64,000 nucleotides of DNA from Enterococcus faecalis_A (GTDB lineage: Bacteria > Bacillota > Bacilli > Lactobacillales > Enterococcaceae). Positions 1 to 8,308 of this stretch are shown one piece after another. The first letter of the stretch is position 1. The number at the start of each line of letters is the position of its first letter. The notes under the pieces were generated by a model. The model made no database searches. It was not told the DNA's origin and saw only the letters and a list, made by a program, of their open reading frames with translations. The stretch is from the NCBI GenBank assembly GCA_051295955.1, contig JBPDWA010000007.1, forward strand, positions 102,689-166,688, read 5' to 3'. A program made the translations under genes and the position numbers.

Positions 1-793
1 GTGTTCCCAAAAAGCAGAACACAAAAATACCGATGATAATTGTAATGGTCTTATATCCTTTGGAGTATAGCCAGACACAAAGAAACGTGATTCCTAAAGG
101 TAATAAGCCTGGGAAGATTTGATCAAAAATACTTTGAAGCGTCGTTTCCGCACCACCAATCGTGAATTTCAGTGACGTTTTAAGAGTTACCATAGTCCCA
201 ATCATAGCGCCGATAACAGTCAGACCTAAGATCGAGGCACCATATGATAGCTTATCAATCATATGATTATCTTCCGAATCATCAATAAACTTTGTTCCCA
301 ATACATAACCATACTTTGCTGCTAGCCACTTAAAAATAAAGTGAAGAGCTGTGTAGATTGAAAAATAAAGTAGCATGCCTAGAATATTCCCTTGTTTAGC
401 AAATGAAATGCCAATCCCAGCAGCAATTACTCGAAACGTACCCCAAAAAAACGAATCGCCGATCCCTGATAAAGGGCCCATCAAACCGGTTTTGATCTTA
501 TTGATAGCATTCGTGTCAAAATCAGGATTCTTTGCATTTTCTTCTTCCATGGAAACCGCCAAACTCATCACAAAGGGTGCAATATGAGGAGTAATGTTAA
601 AAGTCTCTGTATGGCGCAACAAAGCAGCATAATAATCGTTATCATTTGGGTAAATTTTTCGTAGCGAGCGTTCAATGCCGTTCATTTGACCATAAGCCAT
701 CATTTTGTCAAAGGACCAAGACGACTGCATGAAAAAGGAGCGCCAAAAGATACTTCTGAGTTCTTTTTTTCCTATCAAGTTTTCTTTTGCCAT
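1..793 (-). CDS. PTS mannose/fructose/sorbose-family IID component (partial, 3' end outside window)
   Basis: Membrane subunit of a mannose-family PTS permease; with IIC it forms the sugar channel. The reading frame starts at ATG 793, which overlaps the IIC stop codon by one base (TAATG), and runs to the window edge without a stop. About 264 residues are visible and the family is usually 270-300, so little is missing. The N-terminus has the typical IID pattern: a basic start, then SFDKMMAYGQMNG, PFVMSLAVSMEEENA and LMGPLSGIGDSFFWG. Hydrophobic segments follow toward the C-terminus. It is the last visible gene of the SIS-IIA-IIB-IIC-IID operon. The family is secure. The substrate is not shown by the sequence; the SIS neighbour suggests an amino sugar or a sugar-amine (Amadori) compound. 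Confidence 0.93.
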   Translation of the reverse strand, partial: MAKENLIGKKELRSIFWRSFFMQSSWSFDKMMAYGQMNGIERSLRKIYPNDNDYYAALLRHTETFNITPHIAPFVMSLAVSMEEENAKNPDFDTNAINKIKTGLMGPLSGIGDSFFWGTFRVIAAGIGISFAKQGNILGMLLYFSIYTALHFIFKWLAAKYGYVLGTKFIDDSEDNHMIDKLSYGASILGLTVIGAMIGTMVTLKTSLKFTIGGAETTLQSIFDQIFPGLLPLGITFLCVWLYSKGYKTITIIIGIFVFCFLGT

Positions 794-1539
794 TACAGTT
801 CTTCCCCCTCTTCAAATCTAAGTTTTTGTACGGCCAATAACGCCAAACAAAGCCCTACCACTGCCACTCCGACCACATCCATTTTTAAATACATGACACC
901 AATAAAACCTAAAAAAAGATAGGGCATCAGTGCTTTATTTGCCATCATTCTAATTAATAAAGCTAAACCGACACATGACAAAACACCAGCAGCTACGTCA
1001 AAACTATCAAGAACCACTTGAGGAATTAACTTGATAACTGCGTTGATGGTAGAAACACCAAAATAAGTAGCAGCAAATACCAAAAGGGCTGACGGCACGC
1101 CTACAATCAGCGGTTGAGCGATGTAGTGATAACGCTGGGCTTTCTTGAAATCATGGTGGGTAAGCGCTGCATCCATTTTATGGTTAAAGTACGTAATAGG
1201 CATTGCATAAGCAAAGTTGCGCCACATCTGTAAGAAAATCGATAAGGGCAGCGTCAAAGCAACCGCTGTCCCAACTCCTTGGCCCGATTGAATTGCAATC
1301 GCCGTTCCTAAAACGCTGGAAGCATATACTTCAGGCGGCGTAGCACTCCCCACCATAATAGAGCCCATAAACATTGATTCTAAAGTAGCACCGATAATAA
1401 TGCCGGCTTCCAAGTCTCCTAAAATCAAGCCAACAAACGGTCCGGTAAACAACGGGCGTCCCATCATGGAAGCACCGAATGTATATTCATCAATTGCTGC
1501 TAAAAACGCAACAAGTGCAATTAAAAGAGCTGATAGCAT
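793..1539 (-). CDS. PTS mannose/fructose/sorbose-family IIC component
   Basis: A 248-residue integral membrane protein that forms the sugar translocation pathway with IID. It begins with a hydrophobic stretch (LLIALVAFLAAIDEYTFG) and contains the family signatures GPFVGLILGDLEAGIIIGA and PPEVYASSVLGTAIAI; several further hydrophobic helices follow. Its length matches the family (about 250-270). The start at 1539 sits 6 bases after a GGAGGGG ribosome site. The stop overlaps the ATG of IID, so the two are translationally coupled. It lies between IIB and IID in the operon. Substrate unknown. Confidence 0.93.
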   Translation of the reverse strand: MLSALLIALVAFLAAIDEYTFGASMMGRPLFTGPFVGLILGDLEAGIIIGATLESMFMGSIMVGSATPPEVYASSVLGTAIAIQSGQGVGTAVALTLPLSIFLQMWRNFAYAMPITYFNHKMDAALTHHDFKKAQRYHYIAQPLIVGVPSALLVFAATYFGVSTINAVIKLIPQVVLDSFDVAAGVLSCVGLALLIRMMANKALMPYLFLGFIGVMYLKMDVVGVAVVGLCLALLAVQKLRFEEGEEL

Positions 1540-1554
1540 AAGTTCCCCTCCTTG

Positions 1555-2022
1555 TTATCCCTGCAAAGGATCAATTTTTTTATCAGTAGGAACAGCTTGA
1601 CATTGAACACTTACACCTTCTGCCTGAATTGCTTTTATCAATGTTCGTTCTGCTTCTGTTAAATAGACGGAGCTGGTAACCATTCGTCGCTCGTCAGTTT
1701 TTTTCAAATTACCTAAATTGACTTCTTTAATTTCAGGAACTTGCTGAACGATCGCATAAGCGTCTGCCACTGTACCAACGATTAAAAAAACTTGATATTT
1801 CTTGATTTTGTCGCCTTTTAAAGTAGTAATCGCTTCTTTGATGCTTTTAACAACAAATTTTGTGCCAGTTGGAGCAGCCATTTTCAACATTTTTTTGCGC
1901 AAATTATTGGTAGCGATTTCATCGTTAGCTACTAAAATACAATCTGCTCCTAAGTGATTCGTCCAGGCAAAGGCTACTTGGCCGTGAACAAAACGTTCGT
2001 CTATTCGCAATAGTTTAATCAC
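1555..2022 (-). CDS. PTS mannose/fructose/sorbose-family IIB component
   Basis: Cytoplasmic phosphocarrier that passes phosphate from IIA to the incoming sugar. The 155-residue protein opens with the family motif RIDERFVHGQVAFAW; His13 is the expected phosphorylated residue. Start is GTG 2022: the GTGA sequence overlaps the IIA stop codon by 4 bases and is preceded by GAGGGGG seven bases upstream, so translation is coupled to IIA. Length and motif positions are normal. Family certain, substrate not. Confidence 0.93.
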   Translation of the reverse strand: MIKLLRIDERFVHGQVAFAWTNHLGADCILVANDEIATNNLRKKMLKMAAPTGTKFVVKSIKEAITTLKGDKIKKYQVFLIVGTVADAYAIVQQVPEIKEVNLGNLKKTDERRMVTSSVYLTEAERTLIKAIQAEGVSVQCQAVPTDKKIDPLQG

Positions 2023-2432
2023 TCGAGTTCCCCCTCTTCATTTTCTGCCAGAAGTTCATTAACAAAAACCATACCTTTTGCCCCACTGTTTATGGCTTGT
2101 GAAATCAATTTGCTTGAATCCGGTTCTGTAGATAAGCAGAGTTCTAAGAGCATTGGCAAATTTACCCCACTAACCAAATAAAAATTTTCACGTCCGACCC
2201 GTTGGGAAAAAGCGTTAGCTACGCTTCCTCCCAGCAAATCTACAGCCACAATTAATTCGTCTTCCGGATCCAGTTCATCAAACAACATATCTATTTCTTG
2301 TTCAATAGTCACTTCATCACTAAGATACGCAGTAATCGCTGAAACTGATTTTTGTGAGCCCAAGATAAATTCTAAAGTATCTTTCAAGCCTTGAGCCATC
2401 GTCGAATGAGTCGCAATAATAATCTTTTTCAT
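2019..2432 (-). CDS. PTS mannose-family IIA component
   Basis: A 137-residue cytoplasmic phosphocarrier that receives phosphate from HPr. The N-terminus KKIIIATHSTMAQGLKDTL places the phospho-acceptor at His9, as in other EIIA-Man proteins. The central VDLLGGSVANAF and the SGVNLPMLLEL segment are also typical. It is a separate polypeptide, not fused to IIB as in E. coli ManX. It follows the SIS gene by 11 bases and overlaps IIB by 4. Confidence 0.92.
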   Translation of the reverse strand: MKKIIIATHSTMAQGLKDTLEFILGSQKSVSAITAYLSDEVTIEQEIDMLFDELDPEDELIVAVDLLGGSVANAFSQRVGRENFYLVSGVNLPMLLELCLSTEPDSSKLISQAINSGAKGMVFVNELLAENEEGELE

Positions 2433-2443
2433 GAGGTAATACC

Positions 2444-3457
2444 TTAATATTCAACCGTTCGGTAGTAACGTCGCACATCCAAGGAATGGTTCCGAACCTG
2501 TTCAAGATGCGCACTAACTCGCTCCAAAGCAGTTGCCATCACCATAGGCGCTACATATTCACGCATTGTAGCTGCTACACCAGGCAAATCAAAAGCTGCC
2601 GTATCAAAAACCGTCACAACTTCACTATACTTGTTCACAAACTTTTCCACGCGATTCACTAATGGCCGCGTTTTGTCTTCTCCTTTTAATAAAACAAAGC
2701 TCATGGATTTGTTAGTCATTTCGATAGTCCCATGGAAAAACTCTGCTGCATGAATAGATTTTGTAGCAATCCACTGCATTTCTTCCAAGACACACATAGC
2801 ATATTCATAAGCAGCACCATAGGTATTTCCAGCTCCTACGAACATATGAAATTCGGTATCTTTATGTTTTTCTGCAAACTGACGTGCTTTTTCATCATTT
2901 TGACGTCGAACATCTAACAAAGTAGCAGGCATTGTCTTAAGTGTTTCTATGAATTGTTCGTAGACAGGAAATTCGCCATTGTTTTTCATCAATCGTGCGC
3001 CAAGTGCAAAGAATTGTAGCTGAAGTTCTTCTACCAGCGTATCATTGTCTGCATCGTTATCAATCGTATAATCAGCCAGTTCGCCTAACGGTGTTGCTGC
3101 ATTACCAACAAATGCGATAGTCGTTGCTCCTTGTTGTTTTGCATAATCTACTGCGGCGATAGTTTCTTGCGTAGTTCCGGTTAAAGAAGAGGTGATCATT
3201 ATTGTCTCTTGGTTTATTTTCTTTGGTTGCGTACAAGCGACTTCAGCTGCAATTTCATGATAGTAATCAATTGTTGAATGGGTGCTTAGCAGATAAGCCA
3301 ATGGCGCAATCGTAGCGTAAGTTCCACCTGAACCTACTAAGTAAAGATTCTTAAACCCTTTTTGGCTAATGACGTCAGCGACTTGATTAATCTTCTCAAT
3401 GTTCGCTACAGCTCCTTTTAATACAGACATAAAGCGTTCTTCACTAAAACCTAACAT
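2444..3457 (-). CDS. SIS-domain sugar-phosphate protein (fructosamine-6-phosphate deglycase or isomerase type)
   Basis: First gene of the PTS operon, 337 residues. Two SIS domains are visible: the first has YLVGSGGTYATI (about 40-50) and the phosphosugar-binding SSLTGTT (about 86-92); the second lies around MFVGAGNTYGAAYEYA. The glutamine amidotransferase domain of GlmS is absent. In established systems, SIS enzymes beside mannose-family PTS genes act on the phosphorylated product of that PTS, for example FrlB/GfrE/GfrF-type deglycases of fructose-lysine or glucose-lysine phosphates; a glucosamine-phosphate deaminase-like role is the alternative. I chose ATG 3457, which has GGAGGG 8 bases upstream; an in-frame ATG at 3493 has no such site and would read through the ribosome site. 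Confidence 0.85.
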   Translation of the reverse strand: MLGFSEERFMSVLKGAVANIEKINQVADVISQKGFKNLYLVGSGGTYATIAPLAYLLSTHSTIDYYHEIAAEVACTQPKKINQETIMITSSLTGTTQETIAAVDYAKQQGATTIAFVGNAATPLGELADYTIDNDADNDTLVEELQLQFFALGARLMKNNGEFPVYEQFIETLKTMPATLLDVRRQNDEKARQFAEKHKDTEFHMFVGAGNTYGAAYEYAMCVLEEMQWIATKSIHAAEFFHGTIEMTNKSMSFVLLKGEDKTRPLVNRVEKFVNKYSEVVTVFDTAAFDLPGVAATMREYVAPMVMATALERVSAHLEQVRNHSLDVRRYYRTVEY

Positions 3458-3534
3458 ACATAAATCCCTCCAAGTCTTCTTTATAAAGCTCATCTATTTG
3501 TAAAATGCCGGCACATTCACAAACCACTTACTAT

Positions 3535-3624
3535 TTTTTATATACCACCTTTGAACATTTTTAATGTACCACTTTAAGAAAACGCTGTCAATGAGTTTAA
3601 CCACTTTTTATTTTATTTGTACCA
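3535..3624. promoter_or_regulatory. Three direct repeats ending in TACCA, candidate GntR operators
   Basis: Between the divergent PTS operon and the GntR genes, three plus-strand repeats occur: TTTTTATATACCA (3535-3547), TTTTTAATGTACCA (3558-3571) and TTTTATTTGTACCA (3611-3624). The second overlaps the -10 of the PTS promoter and the third overlaps the -35 of the GntR promoter, so a bound repressor could block both directions. Assigning them to the adjacent GntR proteins is inference. Confidence 0.45.
3563..3591 (-). promoter_or_regulatory. Promoter of the SIS-PTS operon
   Basis: On the minus strand TTGACA (3591-3586), a 17-base spacer and TACATT (3568-3563). It lies about 105 bases upstream of the SIS start. 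The -35 is a perfect consensus. Confidence 0.6.
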
Positions 3625-3646
3625 AAAAACATTTTTCATGTATAAT
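3617..3646 (+). promoter_or_regulatory. Promoter of the tandem GntR genes
   Basis: TTGTAC (3617-3622), an 18-base spacer and a perfect TATAAT (3641-3646), about 30 bases before the first GntR start. Confidence 0.6.
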
Positions 3647-3676
3647 AAATAAAAACAGATGCCGGAGAGTAAAAGT

Positions 3677-4411
3677 ATGAAGACAGAAGAGTTAATGAAA
3701 CAATTAATAGAAGCTATTGAAACAGGTACTTATAAGTACACCCAAATGATCCCCTCAGAACGAGAGTTGGTTAGTATGTATGGTATTAATCGATCATCAG
3801 TAAAAAAAGCAATTCAACACCTAGTAAATCAAGATTATTTGCTAAAAATTCATGGCAAAGGTACCTTTGTGAAGAAAAACATACATGAACACCTTCAAAT
3901 TAAATTTCATGGTCTATCGGAATTATTGGAGCGAGAAGCTATCACCCCATCAAATTTAATTTTGGCTTCAGAGATCAAAAAAGCCGGCCATATTGTTGGT
4001 CAGTCTTTACAATTGGCTCCACATGAAGATGTTTTTCATTTAGTCCGCTTAAGAAGTGGTGATGGCGTGCCCATTTCGATTGAAGACACGTATATTCCTT
4101 TAGCAATCATTCCTGATCTGCAAACCTATGATTTTCAGATTTTTTCATTTTATTCTATTTTAGCTGCACACAACTACCAGATTGACAAAATTTTTCAGAC
4201 AATTGCTAGTTCAAAAGTGCGCAATAAAGAAGCCCGTTTACTGAAAACCAGCTTAATGCGTCCGGTAGTCAGCTTAACTATTCGCGCCTTTACAACGGAG
4301 GAAAAAGCCGTCGAATACACAGAAGTCACCGTTTTACCAGAATATGCGGCCATCTACACTAAAAATTTTCATCGAGGAAAGGAAACGAAAATCTATGCCC
4401 AAATTGATTAA
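3677..4411 (+). CDS. GntR-family transcriptional regulator with UTRA ligand domain
   Basis: A 244-residue DNA-binding regulator. The N-terminal winged helix is recognised by IPSERELVSMYGINRSSVKKAIQHL and GKGTFVKK; the rest is a UTRA sensor domain (VFHLVRLRSGDGVPISIEDTYIP, later EYTEVTVLPE). UTRA proteins of the HutC subfamily bind phosphorylated sugars or related effectors. I use ATG 3677 because GGAGAG lies 7 bases upstream; the in-frame ATG at 3659 has no ribosome site. It is divergent from the SIS-PTS operon and the obvious candidate to regulate it. Its end overlaps the next regulator by 17 bases, implying coupled expression. Confidence 0.88.
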   Translation: MKTEELMKQLIEAIETGTYKYTQMIPSERELVSMYGINRSSVKKAIQHLVNQDYLLKIHGKGTFVKKNIHEHLQIKFHGLSELLEREAITPSNLILASEIKKAGHIVGQSLQLAPHEDVFHLVRLRSGDGVPISIEDTYIPLAIIPDLQTYDFQIFSFYSILAAHNYQIDKIFQTIASSKVRNKEARLLKTSLMRPVVSLTIRAFTTEEKAVEYTEVTVLPEYAAIYTKNFHRGKETKIYAQID

Positions 4412-5102
4412 CTTGTTAGCTTACGATTTGATTGATCAACTCAGTGCTTATATTCAAGACAGCCAGCTCACCCCTGGTGCCAAACTGCCGTCAGAACGAA
4501 ATCTTGCCGATCGATTTCAAGTCAATCGGACAACACTGCGAGGGGCACTCCAAAAATTGGTGGATAATGGAATCCTGTCTACCCAAAGCAATAGCGGCTA
4601 TTACTTGATGAAGCCCAAATTTTCCAAGAATGCCTATGCTTTTTTTACTCCTCATGAAGATCCCTCACTAGCCAAGCATCAAATTGAGTTAAAAGAAATT
4701 TCATTAAAACCAGCAACACTGAGTTTATTGCTAGATAAAATAACAATAAAAGTGCCAGAACATGCAGCCGCTTATCTTGAATTTATTGATGGCGAAGTTC
4801 TTAGTCTCTTTGTGTTCATTCCACTTTTACCGGAAATTATAGAGTTAAAAACAAGCAGTCCCTTTCAAATTTTTCAAGAAACAGATTACCTTCGCTCTCA
4901 AGAAATCACACTGTCATTGAACCATGAGCCTTTAAAAAAATGGTTAACACTTGAAGAAGAGGATCTCTTGTTATTTGTTCAAGAAGAAATAACAAAAGAC
5001 CAACAGCCAGTTGCTCTGGCGCTGGGTTACACGATCAGTAAACGCTGTACAATCCAAGTAGATGTTGCCACTACCCTACAAGCAGCTGAGACTGATAGTT
5101 GA
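4395..5102 (+). CDS. Second GntR-family transcriptional regulator
   Basis: A 235-residue regulator that overlaps the end of the first GntR gene. The helix-turn-helix is clear (LPSERNLADRFQVNRTTLRGALQKLVDNGIL). The C-terminal part is consistent with a UTRA-like domain but weaker than in the neighbour: only short family-like stretches such as LLLFVQEEITKDQQPVALALGYT are visible. The start at ATG 4395 follows a purine-rich AGGAAAGGAAAC. Tandem GntR genes beside one operon are unusual; they could act as a heteromeric pair, or one could regulate the other. No function can be assigned beyond DNA binding. Confidence 0.8.
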   Translation: MPKLINLLAYDLIDQLSAYIQDSQLTPGAKLPSERNLADRFQVNRTTLRGALQKLVDNGILSTQSNSGYYLMKPKFSKNAYAFFTPHEDPSLAKHQIELKEISLKPATLSLLLDKITIKVPEHAAAYLEFIDGEVLSLFVFIPLLPEIIELKTSSPFQIFQETDYLRSQEITLSLNHEPLKKWLTLEEEDLLLFVQEEITKDQQPVALALGYTISKRCTIQVDVATTLQAAETDS

Positions 5103-5181
5103 TAACTGCTTATTAAGAACAATCTTGGAATTATTCAAACAATAGCTTAATAATCAGAGCAAATAGAATACGACTAATAAG

Positions 5182-5222
5182 CAAAAAAGAACCCCGTCAC
5201 TTTTCGGCGAAGTAGTAGGGCT
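5182..5222 (-). terminator. Probable terminator of the Gfo/Idh gene
   Basis: On the minus strand an imperfect hairpin (GCCCTACTACTT pairing with AAGTGACGGGG, with an internal mismatch loop) is followed by TTCTTTTTT. It lies about 50 bases after the oxidoreductase stop. Confidence 0.5.
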
Positions 5223-5272
5223 TAGTACCTTAAACGCGTTACTATATTATCATTCTCAGCTCTCGTTATTGC

Positions 5273-6322
5273 TTACAATGTCTCCATTTGATATACGCTT
5301 GGGCTAGGTGCTTTAAAACCTGCTTCTAGAATTTGCATGTTGGTTAATGCTTGTTCTTCCGTCACTAAGCGTGGAGCCCCTTGTTTTACAGTTGCGACAA
5401 CGGCATCGTAAAACTTTCCGTAATCTCCGGTAGGTGTTTGAATTTGCTTTTCAATCCAGTCGCCATTAGCGTTATGATAGTTAACTCGACCATAATACAT
5501 TACAGAGTCTTCGCCAAAGCCCGGTGTTCCTGGCATAATCCCTGCTTTCAGATCATTTTCTTGTTGATCTTCCCCATATTTGACAAATGAACCCTTGTTG
5601 CCATGAACAATAAAGCGAGGATAGCGACTAGCTACCAGACAATTGCTTTTAACTTTAACTTTTAAGCGGTTACTATAATGTAAATCAACATCAAAATAAT
5701 TATCGACTGCTTCAGGTATTTCGTTATTGCGAATATCATAAACAACTTGCTCTGGCCGTCCAAATAAAGCAATCATCCGATCCATCAAGTGGATGCCTAA
5801 CCCATAAAATGAGCCTGCTTCTTTAGTGCCGAAAACAGTCATACTGTCGGGACGATAATAGTCAATATGGGATTCTACTTCATTAATTTCTCCTAAAAAG
5901 CCTTGCTCAATCACTTGTTTTACAGCTAAATAATCACCATCAAAGCGGCGATTTTGATAAGGCATTACCAAAACCTTTTTTTCTCTTCCTAAAGCAAACA
6001 GCTCCTTGGCATGTTCCACTGTATCACAAAACGGTTTTTCAACGATAACTGACTTTCCGGCAGCAATGACTTGCTTAGTCAGCTGATAATGCGTAGCAGG
6101 TGGAGTACAGATGGTAATCAATTCAATTTCAGAATCTGCTAAAATTTCTGATATATCCGTTGTAAAATGAACTCCTTTTGCTCGATAAGGCTGTGCCAGC
6201 TTTTCATTGATCTGCAAATCAAAAATAGTTTTCACAACAATTGATTCACGTACATTCAGATATGGCAGATGATAACGATTTGCGCTTTTACCAAAACCGA
6301 TAAAACCCATTGTAAGTGTCAT
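5273..6322 (-). CDS. Gfo/Idh/MocA-family NAD(P)-dependent oxidoreductase
   Basis: A 349-residue dehydrogenase. The N-terminal Rossmann fold shows GFIGFGKSANRYHLPYL (about 6-22) and CTPPATHYQLTKQVIAAGKSVIVEKPF, with the EKP motif whose lysine is catalytic in the family. The middle MPYQNRRFDGDYLAVKQVI resembles the IolW/YvaA-type scyllo-inositol dehydrogenases, and the later GLGIHLMD carries the family histidine. GGGGAG lies 7 bases before ATG 6322. It is a single-gene unit between terminators. The general reaction (sugar or polyol oxidation/reduction with NAD(P)) is well supported; the substrate is not. Confidence 0.88.
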   Translation of the reverse strand: MTLTMGFIGFGKSANRYHLPYLNVRESIVVKTIFDLQINEKLAQPYRAKGVHFTTDISEILADSEIELITICTPPATHYQLTKQVIAAGKSVIVEKPFCDTVEHAKELFALGREKKVLVMPYQNRRFDGDYLAVKQVIEQGFLGEINEVESHIDYYRPDSMTVFGTKEAGSFYGLGIHLMDRMIALFGRPEQVVYDIRNNEIPEAVDNYFDVDLHYSNRLKVKVKSNCLVASRYPRFIVHGNKGSFVKYGEDQQENDLKAGIMPGTPGFGEDSVMYYGRVNYHNANGDWIEKQIQTPTGDYGKFYDAVVATVKQGAPRLVTEEQALTNMQILEAGFKAPSPSVYQMETL

Positions 6323-7284
6323 AATAACGCTCCCCTTTCAAAATAATTTTATGTTTGCTAAGGTAGCTTGCTTTTGTATTAACAGTAACGCTTCTTAAAA
6401 AAATTTGCTAGTATTTAAAAAGCAAATAATGAATACCCTACTACTTGTCCACTTACTTTAAGCAGCTTAATTTCAGCTAAATAAAGGAACTTTTAATAAT
6501 AGCTGATTAAACAATGTTTTTACAAGTATAAAGCTTGTAACAGTCGACTAACACTTTCTTACAGTCATCATCACATTCACTTTATCAGCAATCTTACGTA
6601 TAGAAAAAGGTTGAACCCAACGTCATTAAGGTTTGGGCAATTGGAGAAAAGCCGACCAATCCGCTTTTTATGTTGAGAGGATTTTATAAAACAGCCGAAA
6701 ATCCTGTCATTTAGCTACTATTTCTTCGTAAAGCGTAGCTGGGACAAAACGAAAAAACCGTTTTGCCCCAGCCATTTTCTTATTTATAAAAAGGTGAGCT
6801 AGTTTTAAACCAACGGTGTTCATTTACCTATTTTTGTTGTCAGCGGAGGTTCATCTATTAATACACATTCTGCAAACGATGAAGCAAGTTTGCTAACATC
6901 CGTTAACTATGAACCCAGATTTTTTCTTTCAGTTTCTAATGGGTTTAAAGTTTATTGTCTTGCCCAGTTTGATCTCAACTAAATGGCAACAGAAACTATT
7001 CAAACAACTCTATCAGCCGAAATTTAAAACACCTACAATTTAGAAGCTGAGCTTCCCTGAAATAGTAAAGTCCTTAAACATCTGAAAAAAATAGAGGTAG
7101 ATGTACCAAAACTAATTGTGAGAGCGAGCTACAAATAAGTTGGCACCAGAAACTATATGGATAGTATCTCAACACATTATAATTGCTTGGCATTCGTTTC
7201 CTTTCAAAAACTCCGGCTATAGCTACACTATATTCTTAAACGAAGAAATTCACAGCCTATATAAATTTTGGAACGTACGGCTAA
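6323..7284. other. Intergenic stretch without a supportable gene
   Basis: Almost 1 kb with stops in all frames. The only structure I see is the hairpin at 6738-6772. Short open frames around 7140-7325 lack a ribosome site and protein-like composition. This is ordinary chromosome left of the inserted element. Confidence 0.5.
6738..6772. terminator. GGGACAAAA-type hairpin, probable bidirectional terminator
   Basis: GCTGGGACAAAACG and CGTTTTGCCCCAGC form a 14-bp stem with one A/C mismatch around an A-rich loop. A related hairpin occurs at 44568-44600, so this is a repeated intergenic element. Confidence 0.5.
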
Positions 7285-7288
7285 AACC

Positions 7289-7321
7289 AAAAAAGACACC
7301 TTCCATAATTTGGAAAGTGCC
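7289..7321 (-). terminator. Ancestral rpsI-side terminator left of the element
   Basis: Minus strand: GGCACTTTCC and GGAAGGTGTC form a 10-bp stem (two G-T pairs) with a 7-base loop, followed by TTTTTT. It lies about 95 bases past the rpsI-like 3' end at 7414-7464 and is probably the terminator that served rplM-rpsI before the element inserted. Confidence 0.6.
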
Positions 7322-7413
7322 TTGAAACATATAATTGACTGGTACTCGATTTCCTGAGAAATCTCCGTCCCATACTGTATTCGTAAGCGAATAAATTCGC
7401 AACGACTCAAGCA

Positions 7414-7464
7414 ATTAACGTTTTGAGAATTGTGAAGCTTTACGAGCTTTTTTAAGACCTGGTT
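7414..7464 (-). repeat. Left attachment site (attL-like), remnant rpsI 3' end
   Basis: The minus strand encodes PGLKKARKASQFSKR followed by TAA, identical in protein to the end of rpsI but with four silent base differences from the right copy. It marks the left edge of the element. Confidence 0.85.
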
Positions 7465-7672
7465 CGATTGCTCGGATTTCGAATGAAGTTCAAAAACCTT
7501 TAATAGCAATGGATACAGCATAATTCATATTTCAAAATTTTATTGAGTTTCAAATAATTTAAAATCAATGGTGTCAACTTTTTAATAAAAAACATGCGAG
7601 CCGGAATGATTTAAATATACATTAATTATCACCTAACATTAATATTGACTACCCTTTAAACTTCTAATAAGG

Positions 7673-8308
7673 TTAAATCTGTCTATTCCTCATTTCTAAT
7701 AACTGCGTATAAACTTGATAAGTCAAATTACTAAACTCTTCGTTTCTATTATTTTGTTTCAAATAATATAAATTTAATAGCAAATAATCCAATTTTCGAA
7801 AGCGATCCGAGAAGGCCAATTTTGTATAAAACTTACTTACTGTTTTATTACTAGAATACTTTTCGTTTATAACTATGTTGTAATGGTCGTCTCTTTCAAA
7901 AATCTGAGGCAATATTCCATTATCCGGATGTAAAAGCTCATATTCACCATTTACATGGAAATCACCTTTTGCTTGATTACACTTTCTACAAGCAAAAACT
8001 AGATTTTCAATGTGGTCAACCGTATTTCCATTTGGAGATTGCTTTTGTTTCTCATTTATATAGTGATCAATTTCAAACATTGCTGTAGGATTTATGCTTG
8101 TATTGATTCCACAATAAGCACACTTTAACTCATAAAGTTTTTCAAACTGAGAATAATATAAATTATTTTTTTTGCTTATTTTTTTATAATGAAAACCTCT
8201 TTTATTTTCACTTTTCACTCTGCTATCTATTAACGCACATATTTCTTTTTTCCTCTGTTTTAAATCTGTATAGTTAATATGCTCATATTCACATTGCCTA
8301 TATCCCAT
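7673..8308 (-). CDS. HNH endonuclease, last gene of the candidate defence operon
   Basis: A 211-residue protein with a central HNH/zinc-ribbon nuclease fold: Cys63-x2-Cys66, then EIDHY with Asp81-His82, Asn102 in HIENLVF, and Cys107-x2-Cys110-Asn (CRKCN.AKGD). These match the McrA-type HNH pattern in which two CxxC pairs hold a metal and the DH and N residues serve catalysis, so it is predicted to cut DNA. The C-terminal 80 residues have no motif I recognise. Its ATG directly follows the stop codon of the receiver gene (TAGATG), so the two are coupled. It is the likely effector of the operon. No TnpB, group II intron or phage terminase context is present. Confidence 0.82.
   Translation of the reverse strand: MGYRQCEYEHINYTDLKQRKKEICALIDSRVKSENKRGFHYKKISKKNNLYYSQFEKLYELKCAYCGINTSINPTAMFEIDHYINEKQKQSPNGNTVDHIENLVFACRKCNQAKGDFHVNGEYELLHPDNGILPQIFERDDHYNIVINEKYSSNKTVSKFYTKLAFSDRFRKLDYLLLNLYYLKQNNRNEEFSNLTYQVYTQLLEMRNRQI

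Noticed and set aside
3535..3624. Repeats considered as a CRISPR-like array
   Set aside because: Only three degenerate 13-14-base units at uneven spacing and no cas genes; promoter operators explain them better.
7140..7521. Open frames on both strands (61 and 97 codons) at the left element boundary
   Set aside because: No ribosome sites and no protein-like composition. The minus frame runs out of register with the rpsI tail that explains this DNA.
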